NCBI RefSeq assembly: GCF_034424805.1
Contig: NZ_JAXOUF010000001.1
Coordinates: 1,116,001 to 1,180,000, forward strand
DNA from: Labrys sedimenti
Lineage (GTDB): Bacteria > Pseudomonadota > Alphaproteobacteria > Rhizobiales > Labraceae
Length of the DNA stretch: 64,000 nt
Direction: 5' to 3'
Notes under the pieces: generated by a model
The model's input: only the letters and a program-made list of their open reading frames with translations
What the model was told of the DNA's origin: nothing
Databases searched by the model: none
Program-made: the position numbers and the translations under genes
Shown: positions 37,271 to 45,898 of the stretch, piece by piece
Layout of the letters: every line of letters begins with the position of its first letter
How positions within the stretch are numbered: the first letter of the stretch is position 1

Positions 37271-40200
37271 TTACATCTGCATGACGGTCGCCACGCCCGG
37301 TATCGCCTTGATCGCGCCCGCGACCTGGGGCGTGACCAGGAACTTGCCGGGCAGCTTCAGCTCGACCTCCCGCATGCCGCCATCGAGCTGGAGAATCAGG
37401 AAGACCTCCCCTTCCCCGCGCTGACCCAGCCGCTTGGCGACGGATTCGAGCGCCTGCTCGCCCTGCAGGAAGACCTTGATGCCGCGCTGGGTCTTGGCAG
37501 TGGCGTTGTCGAGTCTCTCGGCCGTCACGATGCGAATGCGGACGTCGTCTCCTTCATGCGCAGCCTGCACGCCTACCAGCACGGCCGTGCCAGGCTCGAG
37601 CAGGTCGCGATATTGCGCCAACCCCTCCGAGAAGAGCACGGCCTCGAACTGGCCCGAGGCGTCGGAGAGCATGATCACCCCCATCTTGGAGCCGGTTCGG
37701 GTCTTGCGCTCGGAGCGCGACAGCACGGTCGCTGCCAGACGTCCTGCTGTAGCGCCCTGCTTTACCTTCTGGGTGAACTGCGCCCAGGACGGCACCTGCA
37801 GGCGCTCCAGGGCCGTGGCATAGGCATCGAGCGGATGGCCTGAAAGGAAGAAACCGATCGCGTCGAACTCGCGCTGCAGACGGTCGGCAGGCTCCCAGGG
37901 TTCGACGACCGTCCCCTTGAGCGGTTCCGGCGTCGAAGCGGAGCCGAACATGTCGGCTTGGCCGTCGCTCTTCTCGGCGTGGGAGCGCTGCGCCTGCGCC
38001 ATGATGGCGTCGATGGACGCGGTGACGCGAGCCCTGTCACGGTCGAACTCGTCGAAGGCTCCCGCCGCCGCCAGGTTTTCGAGAATGCGCTTGTTGATCG
38101 CCTTGGGATCGATGCGCCGGGCGAAGTCGCCAAGGTCGAAGAAGGGCTGGTCACCGCGGATCTCGACCAGGCGCTCCATCGCCGCCAGGCCAACGCCCTT
38201 GACCGCGCCGAGCGCATAGCGGATCGCGCCGCCATGGACCTCGAAGTCCGGTCCCGAACGGTTGATCGAAGGCGCCTCGACCTTGATACCCAGCCGACGC
38301 GCCTCCAGGCGGAATTCAGCAAGCTTGTCGGTGTTCGACATATCCAGCGACATCGAGGCAGCCATGAACTCGACCGGATAGTTGGCCTTGAGATAGGCGG
38401 TCTGGTAGGAGACCAGCGCATAGGCTGCCGCATGGCTCTTGTTGAAGCCGTAATCGGCAAATTTCGCGAGATAGTCGAAGATCTCGTCGGCCTTGGCCTT
38501 CTGGATGCCCCCTTCGACGGCGCCCTTGACGAAGCGAGCGCGCTGGGCGTCCATCTCAGCCTTGATCTTCTTGCCCATGGCGCGGCGCAGCATGTCGGCC
38601 TCGCCCAGCGTGTAGCCGGAGAGGATCTGCGCGATCTGCATCACCTGTTCCTGGTAGATGATGACGCCATAGGTCTCTTCCAAGGCCGGCTTGAGCTGGT
38701 CGAGCATATAGTCCGGCTCTTCCAAGCCCTTCTTGCGGGCATTGTAGACCGGAATATTGGCCATCGGGCCCGGGCGGTAGAGCGCCACCAGGGCGATGAT
38801 GTCTTCGAAACGGTCGGCATTCATGTCGAGCAATGCCTTGCGCATGCCCGCACTTTCCACCTGGAACACCCCCACCGTCTCGCCGCGGCCGAGCATCTCG
38901 TAGCTCTTCCTGTCATCGAGCGGCAGGGCGGCAAGGTCGAGAGCAATGCCGCGCTGCTTGAGGAACATCAAGGCACGCTCCAGCACGGTAAGCGTCTTGA
39001 GGCCGAGGAAGTCGAACTTCACCAGCCCCGCCTGCTCCACCCATTTCATGTTGAACTGGGTGGCCGGCATCGGCATCGAGGTCTTGGGATCGTGATAGAG
39101 CGGTACCAGCTCCACCAGCGGACGATCCCCGATCACCACGCCGGCGGCATGGGTCGAGGCGTGGCGATAGAGCCCTTCCAGCTTCTGGGCAATGCCGAGC
39201 AGGCGCTCCACCACCGGATCGTCCTTGGCGGACTCACGCAGTTTCGGCTCGTCCTCGATCGCCTTGGCCAAGGTGACCGGATTGGCCGGGTTCTGCGGCA
39301 CCAGCTTGCACAGCTTGTCGACCTGGCCATATCCCATCTCCAGCGTGCGCCCGACGTCGCGCAGCACGCCGCGCGCCTGGAGGGAACCGAAGGTAATGAT
39401 CTGGGCGACGCGATCCTCCCCGTATTTCTCCTGCACGTAGCGGATGACCTCGTCACGCCGCTCCTGGCAGAAGTCGATGTCGAAGTCCGGCATCGAGATA
39501 CGTTCGGGATTGAGGAAGCGTTCGAACAGCAGGCTGAAGCGCAGCGGATCGAGATCGGTGATGGTAAGGGCGTAGGCAACCAGAGAGCCCGCGCCGGATC
39601 CGCGGCCCGGCCCGACCGGGATGCCCTTCGCCTTGGCGTGCTTGATGAAGTCCGACACGATCAGGAAGTAGCCGGGGAACTTCATGCGCTCGATGATCGA
39701 CAGCTCGAATTCGAGCCGCTTGGCGTAGCTTTCATCGGTATGGCCAGGAGCCGGACCATGCGCGGCCAACCTGGCCCTCAATCCCTCTTCAGCCTGGCGA
39801 CGCAGTTCGACGGCCTCGTCGACAGGCGCACCCGTCTCGTCAAGGCCCGTGGAGAAGCGCGGCAGGATCGGCTTGCGTGTGCGCACGCGGAAGGCGCATC
39901 TTTTGGAAATTTCAATCGTATTTTCAATAGCCTCTGGAAGATCCTTGAACAAGGAAATCATTTCGGAGCGGCTCTTGAAGTAATGGTTCGGCGTCATTCG
40001 CCGCCGGTCCGTCTCGGCGAGGATGCGGCCTTCGGCGATGGCAAGCAGCGCGTCATGCGGTTCGCTATCGGCGCGCGCGGCGAAATAGACCTCGTTCGTC
40101 GCGACCAGCGGCACGTCGGCGGCATAGGCGAGTTCCAGAAGTGGCGCCTCGACCTGCTGCTCCTCCGCGCTATCGTGGCGCTGGACTTCGACATAAAGCC

Positions 40201-40738
40201 GATCGGCGAACATCGCCTGCAAGCGTTGCAGCCGGGTGCGCGCGAGATCATCGAGCCCCTCGCGCAGGGCCATGTCCAGCGGGCCGGCGGGACCCCCGGT
40301 CAACGCGATCAGGCCTTCCTGGAATTCGGCCAGGCGTCCGATCGAGATATGGGCCTCCTCGCCGCTGGCGGGATCCATGTAGCAATGGGAGGACAGCGCC
40401 ATCAGATGGCCGTAGCCCACCTCGCTCTGAGCCAGCAGGATCACGCGCGGCAAACGTCGCTGGTGCAGGGGCCGCCGGTCCGAGGCATCCTCACGGTCGG
40501 CAAAATTGATCGCCATCGAGATGCCCATGATCGGCTGGATGCCGCTGCCCGCGAGCTTTTCGGAAAACTCCAGCGCCCCGAACAGATTGTTGGTATCCGT
40601 CAGTGCGAGGGCCGGCATGCCGTCGGCCTTGGCGAGATCAGCGAGCTTGGGGACCTTCATCGCCCCTTCGAGCAAGGAATAGGCCGAGCGGACATTCAAA
40701 TGCACGAAGCCCGGACCGTTCACCTTCCCGTCCGCCAT
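37271..40738 (-). CDS. dnaE: DNA polymerase III alpha subunit (replicative)
   Basis: The replicative polymerase subunit, type DnaE1 (1155 residues). Domains in order: PHP (residues 1 to about 280, FVHLNVRSAYSLLEGAMK), polymerase palm with two catalytic Asp in PDFDIDFC near residues 415-420 and GPGRGSGAGSLVAY just before, fingers (DYGFNKSHAAAYALVSYQ), HhH-type region and the C-terminal OB fold (about 990-1100, GKMGVIMLSD-like SKMGVIMLSD). Its length and intact motifs mark it as the essential copy, not the SOS-induced DnaE2. On the same strand, about 430 bases upstream, is a LexA box and a small ORF, with a palindromic region between. Confidence 0.97.
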   Translation of the reverse strand: MADGKVNGPGFVHLNVRSAYSLLEGAMKVPKLADLAKADGMPALALTDTNNLFGALEFSEKLAGSGIQPIMGISMAINFADREDASDRRPLHQRRLPRVILLAQSEVGYGHLMALSSHCYMDPASGEEAHISIGRLAEFQEGLIALTGGPAGPLDMALREGLDDLARTRLQRLQAMFADRLYVEVQRHDSAEEQQVEAPLLELAYAADVPLVATNEVYFAARADSEPHDALLAIAEGRILAETDRRRMTPNHYFKSRSEMISLFKDLPEAIENTIEISKRCAFRVRTRKPILPRFSTGLDETGAPVDEAVELRRQAEEGLRARLAAHGPAPGHTDESYAKRLEFELSIIERMKFPGYFLIVSDFIKHAKAKGIPVGPGRGSGAGSLVAYALTITDLDPLRFSLLFERFLNPERISMPDFDIDFCQERRDEVIRYVQEKYGEDRVAQIITFGSLQARGVLRDVGRTLEMGYGQVDKLCKLVPQNPANPVTLAKAIEDEPKLRESAKDDPVVERLLGIAQKLEGLYRHASTHAAGVVIGDRPLVELVPLYHDPKTSMPMPATQFNMKWVEQAGLVKFDFLGLKTLTVLERALMFLKQRGIALDLAALPLDDRKSYEMLGRGETVGVFQVESAGMRKALLDMNADRFEDIIALVALYRPGPMANIPVYNARKKGLEEPDYMLDQLKPALEETYGVIIYQEQVMQIAQILSGYTLGEADMLRRAMGKKIKAEMDAQRARFVKGAVEGGIQKAKADEIFDYLAKFADYGFNKSHAAAYALVSYQTAYLKANYPVEFMAASMSLDMSNTDKLAEFRLEARRLGIKVEAPSINRSGPDFEVHGGAIRYALGAVKGVGLAAMERLVEIRGDQPFFDLGDFARRIDPKAINKRILENLAAAGAFDEFDRDRARVTASIDAIMAQAQRSHAEKSDGQADMFGSASTPEPLKGTVVEPWEPADRLQREFDAIGFFLSGHPLDAYATALERLQVPSWAQFTQKVKQGATAGRLAATVLSRSERKTRTGSKMGVIMLSDASGQFEAVLFSEGLAQYRDLLEPGTAVLVGVQAAHEGDDVRIRIVTAERLDNATAKTQRGIKVFLQGEQALESVAKRLGQRGEGEVFLILQLDGGMREVELKLPGKFLVTPQVAGAIKAIPGVATVMQM

Positions 40739-40800
40739 GACACCTCCGCTCTGCGCTGGCGGGCAGCGCGACTCGCGACCTGCCCTTCCCTATGGTCCAA

Positions 40801-40911
40801 GCAGATTTCTCTTGATCGAGCCATGGGCACGATCAAGAGAAATCTGCAAGACATAGATTTTTGCAGAGTTTCCGGGCGAGTTCGCGGCCGGGTTTCACCG
40901 GGAAACTCTGC
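40801..40911. repeat. Pair of long palindromes upstream of dnaE
   Basis: First, an 18-bp perfect inverted repeat with arms 40801-40818 and 40830-40847 (GCAGATTTCTCTTGATCG and its complement) around an 11-base loop. Second, an 11-bp repeat, GCAGAGTTTCC (40863-40873) with GGAAACTCTGC (40901-40911), around 27 bases. Both stems start with GCAGA. They resemble the palindromic intergenic elements of this order but differ in sequence from the 1.2-kb and 54.7-kb repeats. No gene lies in 40739-41034 apart from these. The structures may influence dnaE expression. Confidence 0.75.
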
Positions 40912-41034
40912 TGGGGCAATCCAGTCGGTCGCCAAAGCTGACTCTGCATCCTGAGCCCGGATGGCCACATCGGCGTCACATCTTCGCCACCGCTCCTTGT
41001 TGAGAGCCTGTGGACAAGTGTGGACAAATCTGGC

Positions 41035-41133
41035 TTAAACACCGCTCAGGAAGCCGGTCCACATGGCGAGCATGACCAGAAACAGGCTCATCGAAGCAAT
41101 GGCGGCGAAATCTTCGGCGAAACGCGTAAGCAT
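41035..41133 (-). CDS. 32-residue single-pass membrane peptide, predicted SOS-induced
   Basis: A short frame with an excellent ribosome site: AGAGGAGA ends about six bases before ATG 41133. The peptide starts MLTRFAEDFAAIASM, a short amphipathic cytoplasmic-looking head, continues as one hydrophobic helix (SLFLVMLAMWTGFL) and stops after SGV. A perfect LexA box lies 32 bases upstream, with a -35-like TTGACT beside it. By size, membrane helix and LexA control it recalls SidA, the 29-residue SOS-induced division inhibitor of Caulobacter, though I see no sequence identity I could defend. It is co-directional with dnaE. Its coding status rests on the ribosome site and promoter, not on homology. 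Confidence 0.7.
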   Translation of the reverse strand: MLTRFAEDFAAIASMSLFLVMLAMWTGFLSGV

Positions 41134-41164
41134 GATGTTCTCCTCTCTTCGATAGAGACATCTT

Positions 41165-41179
41165 GTTCACGTTTTGTTC
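41165..41179 (-). promoter_or_regulatory. Perfect LexA box upstream of the 32-residue membrane peptide
   Basis: Bases 41165-41179 read GTTC-acgtttt-GTTC, an exact alphaproteobacterial SOS operator. On the minus strand TTGACT (41182-41187) is a good -35, so the operator falls in the -35/-10 spacer, the expected repressing position. The plus-strand neighbour 41180-41396 has no gene, so the peptide at 41035-41133 is the only visible target. Confidence 0.85.
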
Positions 41180-41396
41180 CGAGTCAAGCGCGACGTCGCG
41201 GAACCGCCATCTTATGTCGCTCTTATGTTCCGCTCGCATGGCGCAATTTCACGCCGCTCCGGATGCCAAAGACGTCACATTCTCAAGACGATTCAAGGAC
41301 TTAAAGAGAATCCTGCGCGGTGTCTGGCTTTGCCCTCGGCAGCGTTTACCATAGCGTGAAGCTGTCATGGTACCGAGGCTGCTAATGTCACAATCG

Positions 41397-42092
41397 TCAG
41401 TCGAGCTCGACGATGTGGCCGTCGCGCAAGGTGACGCGGCGATCCATGCGCGCCGCCAGATCGAGATTATGGGTCGCGATCAGGGCCGCAAGGCCTGACG
41501 CGCGCACCAGAGCCGTCAGCGTACCGAAGACGTGATCCGCGGTGCCCGGATCGAGATTGCCGGTCGGCTCGTCGGCCAGGATGAGATGCGGCGCATTGGC
41601 GACGGCGCGGGCAATGGCAACCCTTTGTTGCTCGCCGCCCGACAATTCGTTCGGCCGGTGGCCAAAGCGCTGGCCAAGGCCAAGGAAGGTCAGCAATTCC
41701 TCGCTGCGCTGGCGCGCCTCGCGGCGCGACAAACCGCGGATCATCTGCGGCAGGATCACATTTTCCAGCGCTGAGAACTCCGGCTGGAGATGGTGGAACT
41801 GATAGACGAAGCCGATCGAATTGCGGCGCAGGCGGGTGCGTCCCGTATCGTTCAGATCGGCAGTCGAATAGCCGGAGATCAGCACGTCGCCGCCATCCGG
41901 TCTCTCAAGCAGGCCGGCTGTGTGGAGCAGCGTCGACTTGCCTGCCCCGGAGGGCGCGATCAGGGCTACCGACTGTCCCGGCATCACCATGAGGTCGACG
42001 CCCCGCAGAATATGCAGTTCCGAGGGACCTTGCTGGTAACTGCGTTCGACCCCTCGCAGTTCGAGGGCCGGAATTTCACCCGACAGGCTCAT
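41397..42092 (-). CDS. lolD: Lipoprotein-releasing ABC ATPase LolD
   Basis: ATPase of the LolCDE complex that extracts lipoproteins from the inner membrane for transfer to LolA. The 231-residue protein has Walker A APSGAGKST at about residues 46-54, the Q-loop, signature LSGGEQQR at about 149-156, Walker B LILADEPTGNLD and H-loop THNLDLA. It follows the lolC/E gene after three bases, so the two are translationally coupled. 41180-41396 downstream contains no gene. Confidence 0.94.
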   Translation of the reverse strand: MSLSGEIPALELRGVERSYQQGPSELHILRGVDLMVMPGQSVALIAPSGAGKSTLLHTAGLLERPDGGDVLISGYSTADLNDTGRTRLRRNSIGFVYQFHHLQPEFSALENVILPQMIRGLSRREARQRSEELLTFLGLGQRFGHRPNELSGGEQQRVAIARAVANAPHLILADEPTGNLDPGTADHVFGTLTALVRASGLAALIATHNLDLAARMDRRVTLRDGHIVELD

Positions 42093-42095
42093 GAC

Positions 42096-43391
42096 TCAGC
42101 CTCCCCTCAACGCTTCGACCGGGTCGAGCTTGGCAGCCCGCCAGGCGGGGTAGAGCGTGGCCAGGAAGCACAGGATCAAAGTGGTGATCACCACCACGGT
42201 CACTTCCGTCGGGTCGGTCTTGGCAGGCAAGCGCGAAAGGAAATAGATCTCGGAGGCGAACAATTGCGTATTGGACAGCCAGGAGATGAACTCCTGGATG
42301 TTCTCGATATAGCGGCACACCAGCAGCCCGAGCAGCAGGCCGAATATCGTACCGAGCAAGCCGATCGCCATGCCGGTGATGAAGAAGATGCGTAGCATAG
42401 CCCCGCGCGTCGCGCCCATGGTTCGCATGATGGCGATGTCGGTCTGCTTCGACTGCACCAGCATCACCATGCTCGAAACCACCCCGAGCGCAGCCATGAT
42501 CACCAGGATCAGCAGGATCATGAACATGACGTTGCGCTCGACCTGGAGCGCCGTGAAGAAGGCCGAATTGCGCTGGCGCCAGTCGACTAGCGAGACAGGA
42601 CGCCCGGCCGCCGTCTTGATCGCCTCGCTCTCAGACTGCACGTGGTCGGGGTCCTCGATATAGACCTCGATCGCCGTCGTATCGCCGTCGCGATTGAAAT
42701 AAGCCTGCGATTCCTGCAGCGGCATGATCACGAAGCCGCTGTCGATATCGGACATGCCGACCTCGAAGGTGGCGACCACCGGATAGACCTTCATGCGCGG
42801 CGTGGTGCCAAAGGCGGTCTGGTCTCCCTTGGGCGAGATCAAGGTGATGCCGTCGCCGATCTGCAACCCAAGCGAGGATGCCAATTTGGCACCGATCACC
42901 ACGCCCTGCCCCTGGTCGAAATTGTCCAGCGTTCCTTCCTTGATATTGTTGGCTAGGCCGGGCAGGCGCTTGAGATCCTCGAGCTTCATGCCGCGCACCA
43001 GGGCGCCGCTTGCCGAAAAAGGCGAAGACACCAGCACCTGCCCTTCCACGAAGGGGACCGCCAGGGTCACACCGGGCACCTTGGCGATGCGGCTAGTGAC
43101 TGCATCATAGTCGGTCAACGGCGTCTCATAGGGAGAGACGACGATATGGCCGTTGAAGCCGAGAATCTTGGATTGCAATTCGACCCGAAAGCCGTTCATC
43201 ACCGACATCACGATGATGAGGGCTGCAACGCCGATGAGGAAGCTGAGAAAGGACAGGACGGCAATCAGCGAAGCCACCCCACCCTTGCGGTGCGGCATGA
43301 GATAGCGCAGCGCCACCATCCACTCGAAGGCAGAGAAGGGCGGCGTTCCGGTCGGTTCCGACGATTTCGTGGCTGAAGCAGACGCGTTCAT
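42096..43391 (-). CDS. lolC: Lipoprotein-releasing permease, LolC/LolE family
   Basis: Membrane subunit of the lipoprotein-sorting ABC transporter. The 431-residue protein has one N-terminal helix (SLIAVLSFLSFLIGVAALIIVMSVMNGFR), a large periplasmic MacB-like domain (about 60-270), and three C-terminal helices (VMFMILLILVIMAALGVVS onward). The LolF-like N-terminus FEWMVALRYLMPHRKGG is typical. Alphaproteobacteria usually have a single LolF-type protein serving both LolC and LolE roles, and only one gene is present here, so the symbol is by convention. It is the first gene of a lolC-lolD unit downstream of the proS terminator. Confidence 0.93.
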   Translation of the reverse strand: MNASASATKSSEPTGTPPFSAFEWMVALRYLMPHRKGGVASLIAVLSFLSFLIGVAALIIVMSVMNGFRVELQSKILGFNGHIVVSPYETPLTDYDAVTSRIAKVPGVTLAVPFVEGQVLVSSPFSASGALVRGMKLEDLKRLPGLANNIKEGTLDNFDQGQGVVIGAKLASSLGLQIGDGITLISPKGDQTAFGTTPRMKVYPVVATFEVGMSDIDSGFVIMPLQESQAYFNRDGDTTAIEVYIEDPDHVQSESEAIKTAAGRPVSLVDWRQRNSAFFTALQVERNVMFMILLILVIMAALGVVSSMVMLVQSKQTDIAIMRTMGATRGAMLRIFFITGMAIGLLGTIFGLLLGLLVCRYIENIQEFISWLSNTQLFASEIYFLSRLPAKTDPTEVTVVVITTLILCFLATLYPAWRAAKLDPVEALRGG

Positions 43392-43583
43392 GGCATTCCA
43401 GGTGGGGCGCGAGGCCCTTTACTCCGCGAGAATCGCGGCGTTTGCACGGCAAAAATTCAGCGAGGCCCAGCTTTGCCACGGCTTTTTGACGCTCCAATCG
43501 AGGCAGCTTCGATGAAGAGAGACACCTTACCTTGAGATTATCCCTTGCAATTCAACTGGATACGGGGATTTCTTGATCAATTA

Positions 43584-43619
43584 CAAAAATGCCGCGAGCG
43601 CAAAAGCACCCGCGGCATC
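43584..43619 (-). terminator. Intrinsic terminator of proS
   Basis: On the minus strand, ATGCCGCG pairs with CGCGGCAT around 14 bases, followed directly by TTTTTG. It lies 34 bases past the proS stop and separates proS from lolC-lolD. Confidence 0.8.
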
Positions 43620-43652
43620 GATAATGGCCCTTCCGGCTGAGGCAAGGCCAGG

Positions 43653-44972
43653 TCAGCCCACCAGCACAAGCGCGTCCGATGGCGTCAGCAATTGGCGTTC
43701 GCCGGTGCGACGGTTCTTCACCTCGACCTTGCCCTCTGCCAGGCTCTTGGGACCGACGATGATCTGCCAAGGCAAGCCGATCAGGTCCATCTTGGCGAAT
43801 TTGCCGCCGGGCCTTTCATCGGTGTCGTCGAGCAGCACGTCGACCCCTTTGGCGCCAAGCTGCAGATAGAGATCGCCGCAGGCCGCATCCACCGCGCTGT
43901 CGCCCGGCTTGAGGTTGATCAGGCCGACCTTGAACGGCGCGATCGCCTCCGGCCAGATGATACCGGCCTCGTCATGGCTGGCCTCGATGGCCGCCCCGGC
44001 GACGCGGGTCGGCCCAATGCCGTAGGAACCGCCATGCACGGGAATGAGGGAGCCGTCCGGACCGGCGACGACGGCCTTCATCGGCGTCGAATATTTCGTG
44101 CCGAAATAAAAGATATGTCCGACCTCGATGCCGCGCGCCGAAACTTGCTTGTCGGCCGGCAGGGCGTCGAAGGCAGCCTTGTCGTGCTTCTCCTCGGTCG
44201 CGGCATAGAGCGAGGTCCACTGGTCGACGATCGCCTGCAGCCCGGCCTTGTCGTCGAAATCCGTGCCGGCAGAGGGTGGCGCCATCGACAAATAGTCGCG
44301 GTGGCAGAACACTTCGCTCTCCCCCGTCGACGCCAGGATGATGAATTCATGGCTCAGATTGCCACCGATCGGGCCGGTATCAGCCACCATGGGAATGGCC
44401 GTCAGGCCGAGCCGCGCGAAGGTGCGCAAATAGGCCACGAACATCTTGTTGTAGGAATGCTGCGCGCCGGCCTGGTCGAGATCGAAGGAGTAGGCGTCCT
44501 TCATCAGGAACTCTCGCCCGCGCATCAGGCCGAAACGGGGGCGGATCTCGTCACGGAACTTCCATTGTATATGGTAGAGGTTGAGCGGCAGATCCTTGTA
44601 GCTGCGCACATAGGCGCGGAAGATCTCGGTGATCATCTCTTCATTGGTCGGCCCATAGAGCATCTCGCGCTCTTGGCGATCCTTGATGCGCAGCATCTCC
44701 TTGCCGTAATCGTCATAGCGGCCGCTTTCGCGCCACAGATCGGCCGACTGGATGGTCGGCATCAGCAGCTCGATGGCACCGGCGCGATTCTGTTCTTCAC
44801 GAATGATCGTATTGATCTTGTTCACCACGCGCAGGCCGAGTGGCAGCAATGCGTAGATTCCGGCCGCTTCCTGACGGATCATGCCTGCACGCAGCATCAG
44901 ACGATGGGAAACAATTTCTGCTTCCTTCGGCGTCTCGCGCAGAATAGGCAGGAAATAACGGCTCAAACGCAT
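43653..44972 (-). CDS. proS: Prolyl-tRNA synthetase
   Basis: Class II synthetase charging tRNA-Pro. The 439-residue product is the short alphaproteobacterial form that lacks the large editing domain of E. coli ProRS. Motif 2 appears in FRDEIRPRFGLMRGREFLMKDAYSF, motif 3 around VHGGSYGIGPTRVAGAAIE, and the anticodon-binding domain follows (FKVGLINLKPGD). ATG 44972 gives the usual MRLSRYFLPILRETPKEAE start; the open frame extends upstream to 45173 without support. A tRNA-Pro(GGG) gene lies 3.7 kb away on the other strand. Confidence 0.97.
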   Translation of the reverse strand: MRLSRYFLPILRETPKEAEIVSHRLMLRAGMIRQEAAGIYALLPLGLRVVNKINTIIREEQNRAGAIELLMPTIQSADLWRESGRYDDYGKEMLRIKDRQEREMLYGPTNEEMITEIFRAYVRSYKDLPLNLYHIQWKFRDEIRPRFGLMRGREFLMKDAYSFDLDQAGAQHSYNKMFVAYLRTFARLGLTAIPMVADTGPIGGNLSHEFIILASTGESEVFCHRDYLSMAPPSAGTDFDDKAGLQAIVDQWTSLYAATEEKHDKAAFDALPADKQVSARGIEVGHIFYFGTKYSTPMKAVVAGPDGSLIPVHGGSYGIGPTRVAGAAIEASHDEAGIIWPEAIAPFKVGLINLKPGDSAVDAACGDLYLQLGAKGVDVLLDDTDERPGGKFAKMDLIGLPWQIIVGPKSLAEGKVEVKNRRTGERQLLTPSDALVLVG

Positions 44973-45319
44973 AGGACAGACCTTCTCCAAGCTGCCGGCG
45001 AACCTTGGCTGCGCCGGGTAACACATGTGGCTAAATCGCGATTCAGGATAAAAAGGCGCGCCTGATCGAAACCTCGGCACGCCTCTCCGGCAAATCGCTT
45101 CCGATCGCCAGTCCGTGCCAGCTTGACCCGATCCCTCGCAAAAACACAAGGGTAAGACCAGCAAAAGCGCCATTATTTGGCGGTTTTCGCGCCCGCCGCG
45201 GTCAGTGCGATTCTACCCACCTGCTCATCTGCCTGCCCACGAACAGCGCAGCCTAGAGAAATGACGCGCACAAATTTTAAGCAAAGATATTAATTTTGTG
45301 CCGATCGCTGCACAAAGAC
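44973..45319. other. Gene-free region upstream of proS
   Basis: About 350 bases between the proS start and the start of a candidate non-coding transcript. I see no protein gene with a ribosome site, no RNA gene and no clear -35/-10 pair for proS; 45255-45300 is AT-rich (AAATTTTAAGCAAAGATATT) and may be a promoter for the transcript on the plus strand. Confidence 0.4.
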
Positions 45320-45354
45320 GTGACAAGCAAAAAAACTTCGTCTAGCGTCCCTCC

Positions 45355-45571
45355 CGTCAACGACAGGGCATCCGAACTCAGCGATGAGTAGAAGGAAGTC
45401 AGGGTCCAAGTCTTGGGAGGAAGCCCGCAGGCGCCGCCGGTGAATAAACCGTTGTCGAGCAGCCGTCCTGACACTTCAAACAGCACAAAGATGCGTGAAG
45501 GAAGTCTCAGCGAAGATGGGTTAGGACGAGGTCTAGAATAAGGCGAGGCTCACGAGAGCCTCGCCTTTTTT
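45355..45571 (+). ncRNA. Candidate small non-coding RNA ending in a strong terminator
   Basis: A perfect intrinsic terminator at 45542-45571 on the plus strand follows a region with no protein gene. A weak promoter-like GTGACA-N17-TAGCGT (45320-45348) suggests a transcript of roughly 215 bases starting near 45355. It can fold: GAAGTCAGG pairs with CCTGA(CA)CTTC to close a central domain that includes CCAA-GTC-TTGG and CGGT-GAATAA-ACCG hairpins. GAAGGAAGTC occurs twice (45391 and 45497), with additional GGA triplets. I compared it mentally with tmRNA, RNase P, 4.5S and 6S RNA and found no convincing match. Both ends other than the terminator are inference. Confidence 0.45.
45542..45571 (+). 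terminator. Strong intrinsic terminator with no upstream protein gene
   Basis: GGCGAGGCTC pairs with GAGCCTCGCC around ACGA, followed by six T. No plus-strand protein-coding gene precedes it, which is the main evidence for a non-coding transcript. Confidence 0.9.
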
Positions 45572-45898
45572 CATTGCCGTTTGCGTAATGGCACCTTGCA
45601 TCATGCGGATTCGACATGACAACCGCGTGACAATGTCGGATCGGCTGAACCCCCGTCGTAATGGCGATAGCATTGCAACGGAGAATCGGGCTTTCCGGAT
45701 GCTGATTCTCCCAGATCGAACCGCCTATTCGATCAGGAGGAATTTGCTGGGTCTCCAACTCCGTTTCACTTCACATTGTCTGCCCGGCCGATTTACTTTA
45801 GCCTTTGAGGGCTGTGTGACGTGCGGCAGAACTGTGGCGAAGGCCGGCAGTTATCAGCGCCTCCCAGACTGTATTGAGCACGTTGAGCCTGTAGATCG
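45572..45898. other. Gene-free leader region upstream of cysG
   Basis: 327 bases between the terminator and the cysG start. I see no protein gene, no recognised riboswitch and no clear repeat. The cysG promoter should be here. Confidence 0.4.

Noticed and set aside
37958..40954. A 998-codon open frame on the plus strand opposite dnaE
   Set aside because: It is exactly antisense to a well-supported polymerase gene; such long antisense frames are a codon-bias effect in GC-rich genomes, and its translation resembles no protein family.
45277..45486. A 69-codon minus-strand frame near 45.4 kb
   Set aside because: No ribosome site, and it overlaps in antisense the region that ends in a plus-strand terminator.
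45355..45571. Identification of the 45.4-kb transcript as 4.5S SRP RNA, 6S RNA or tmRNA
   Set aside because: It contains GGAAG-type motifs and a stem, but not the conserved SRP core, no tmRNA tag reading frame or tRNA-like ends, and no convincing 6S layout or neighbours.
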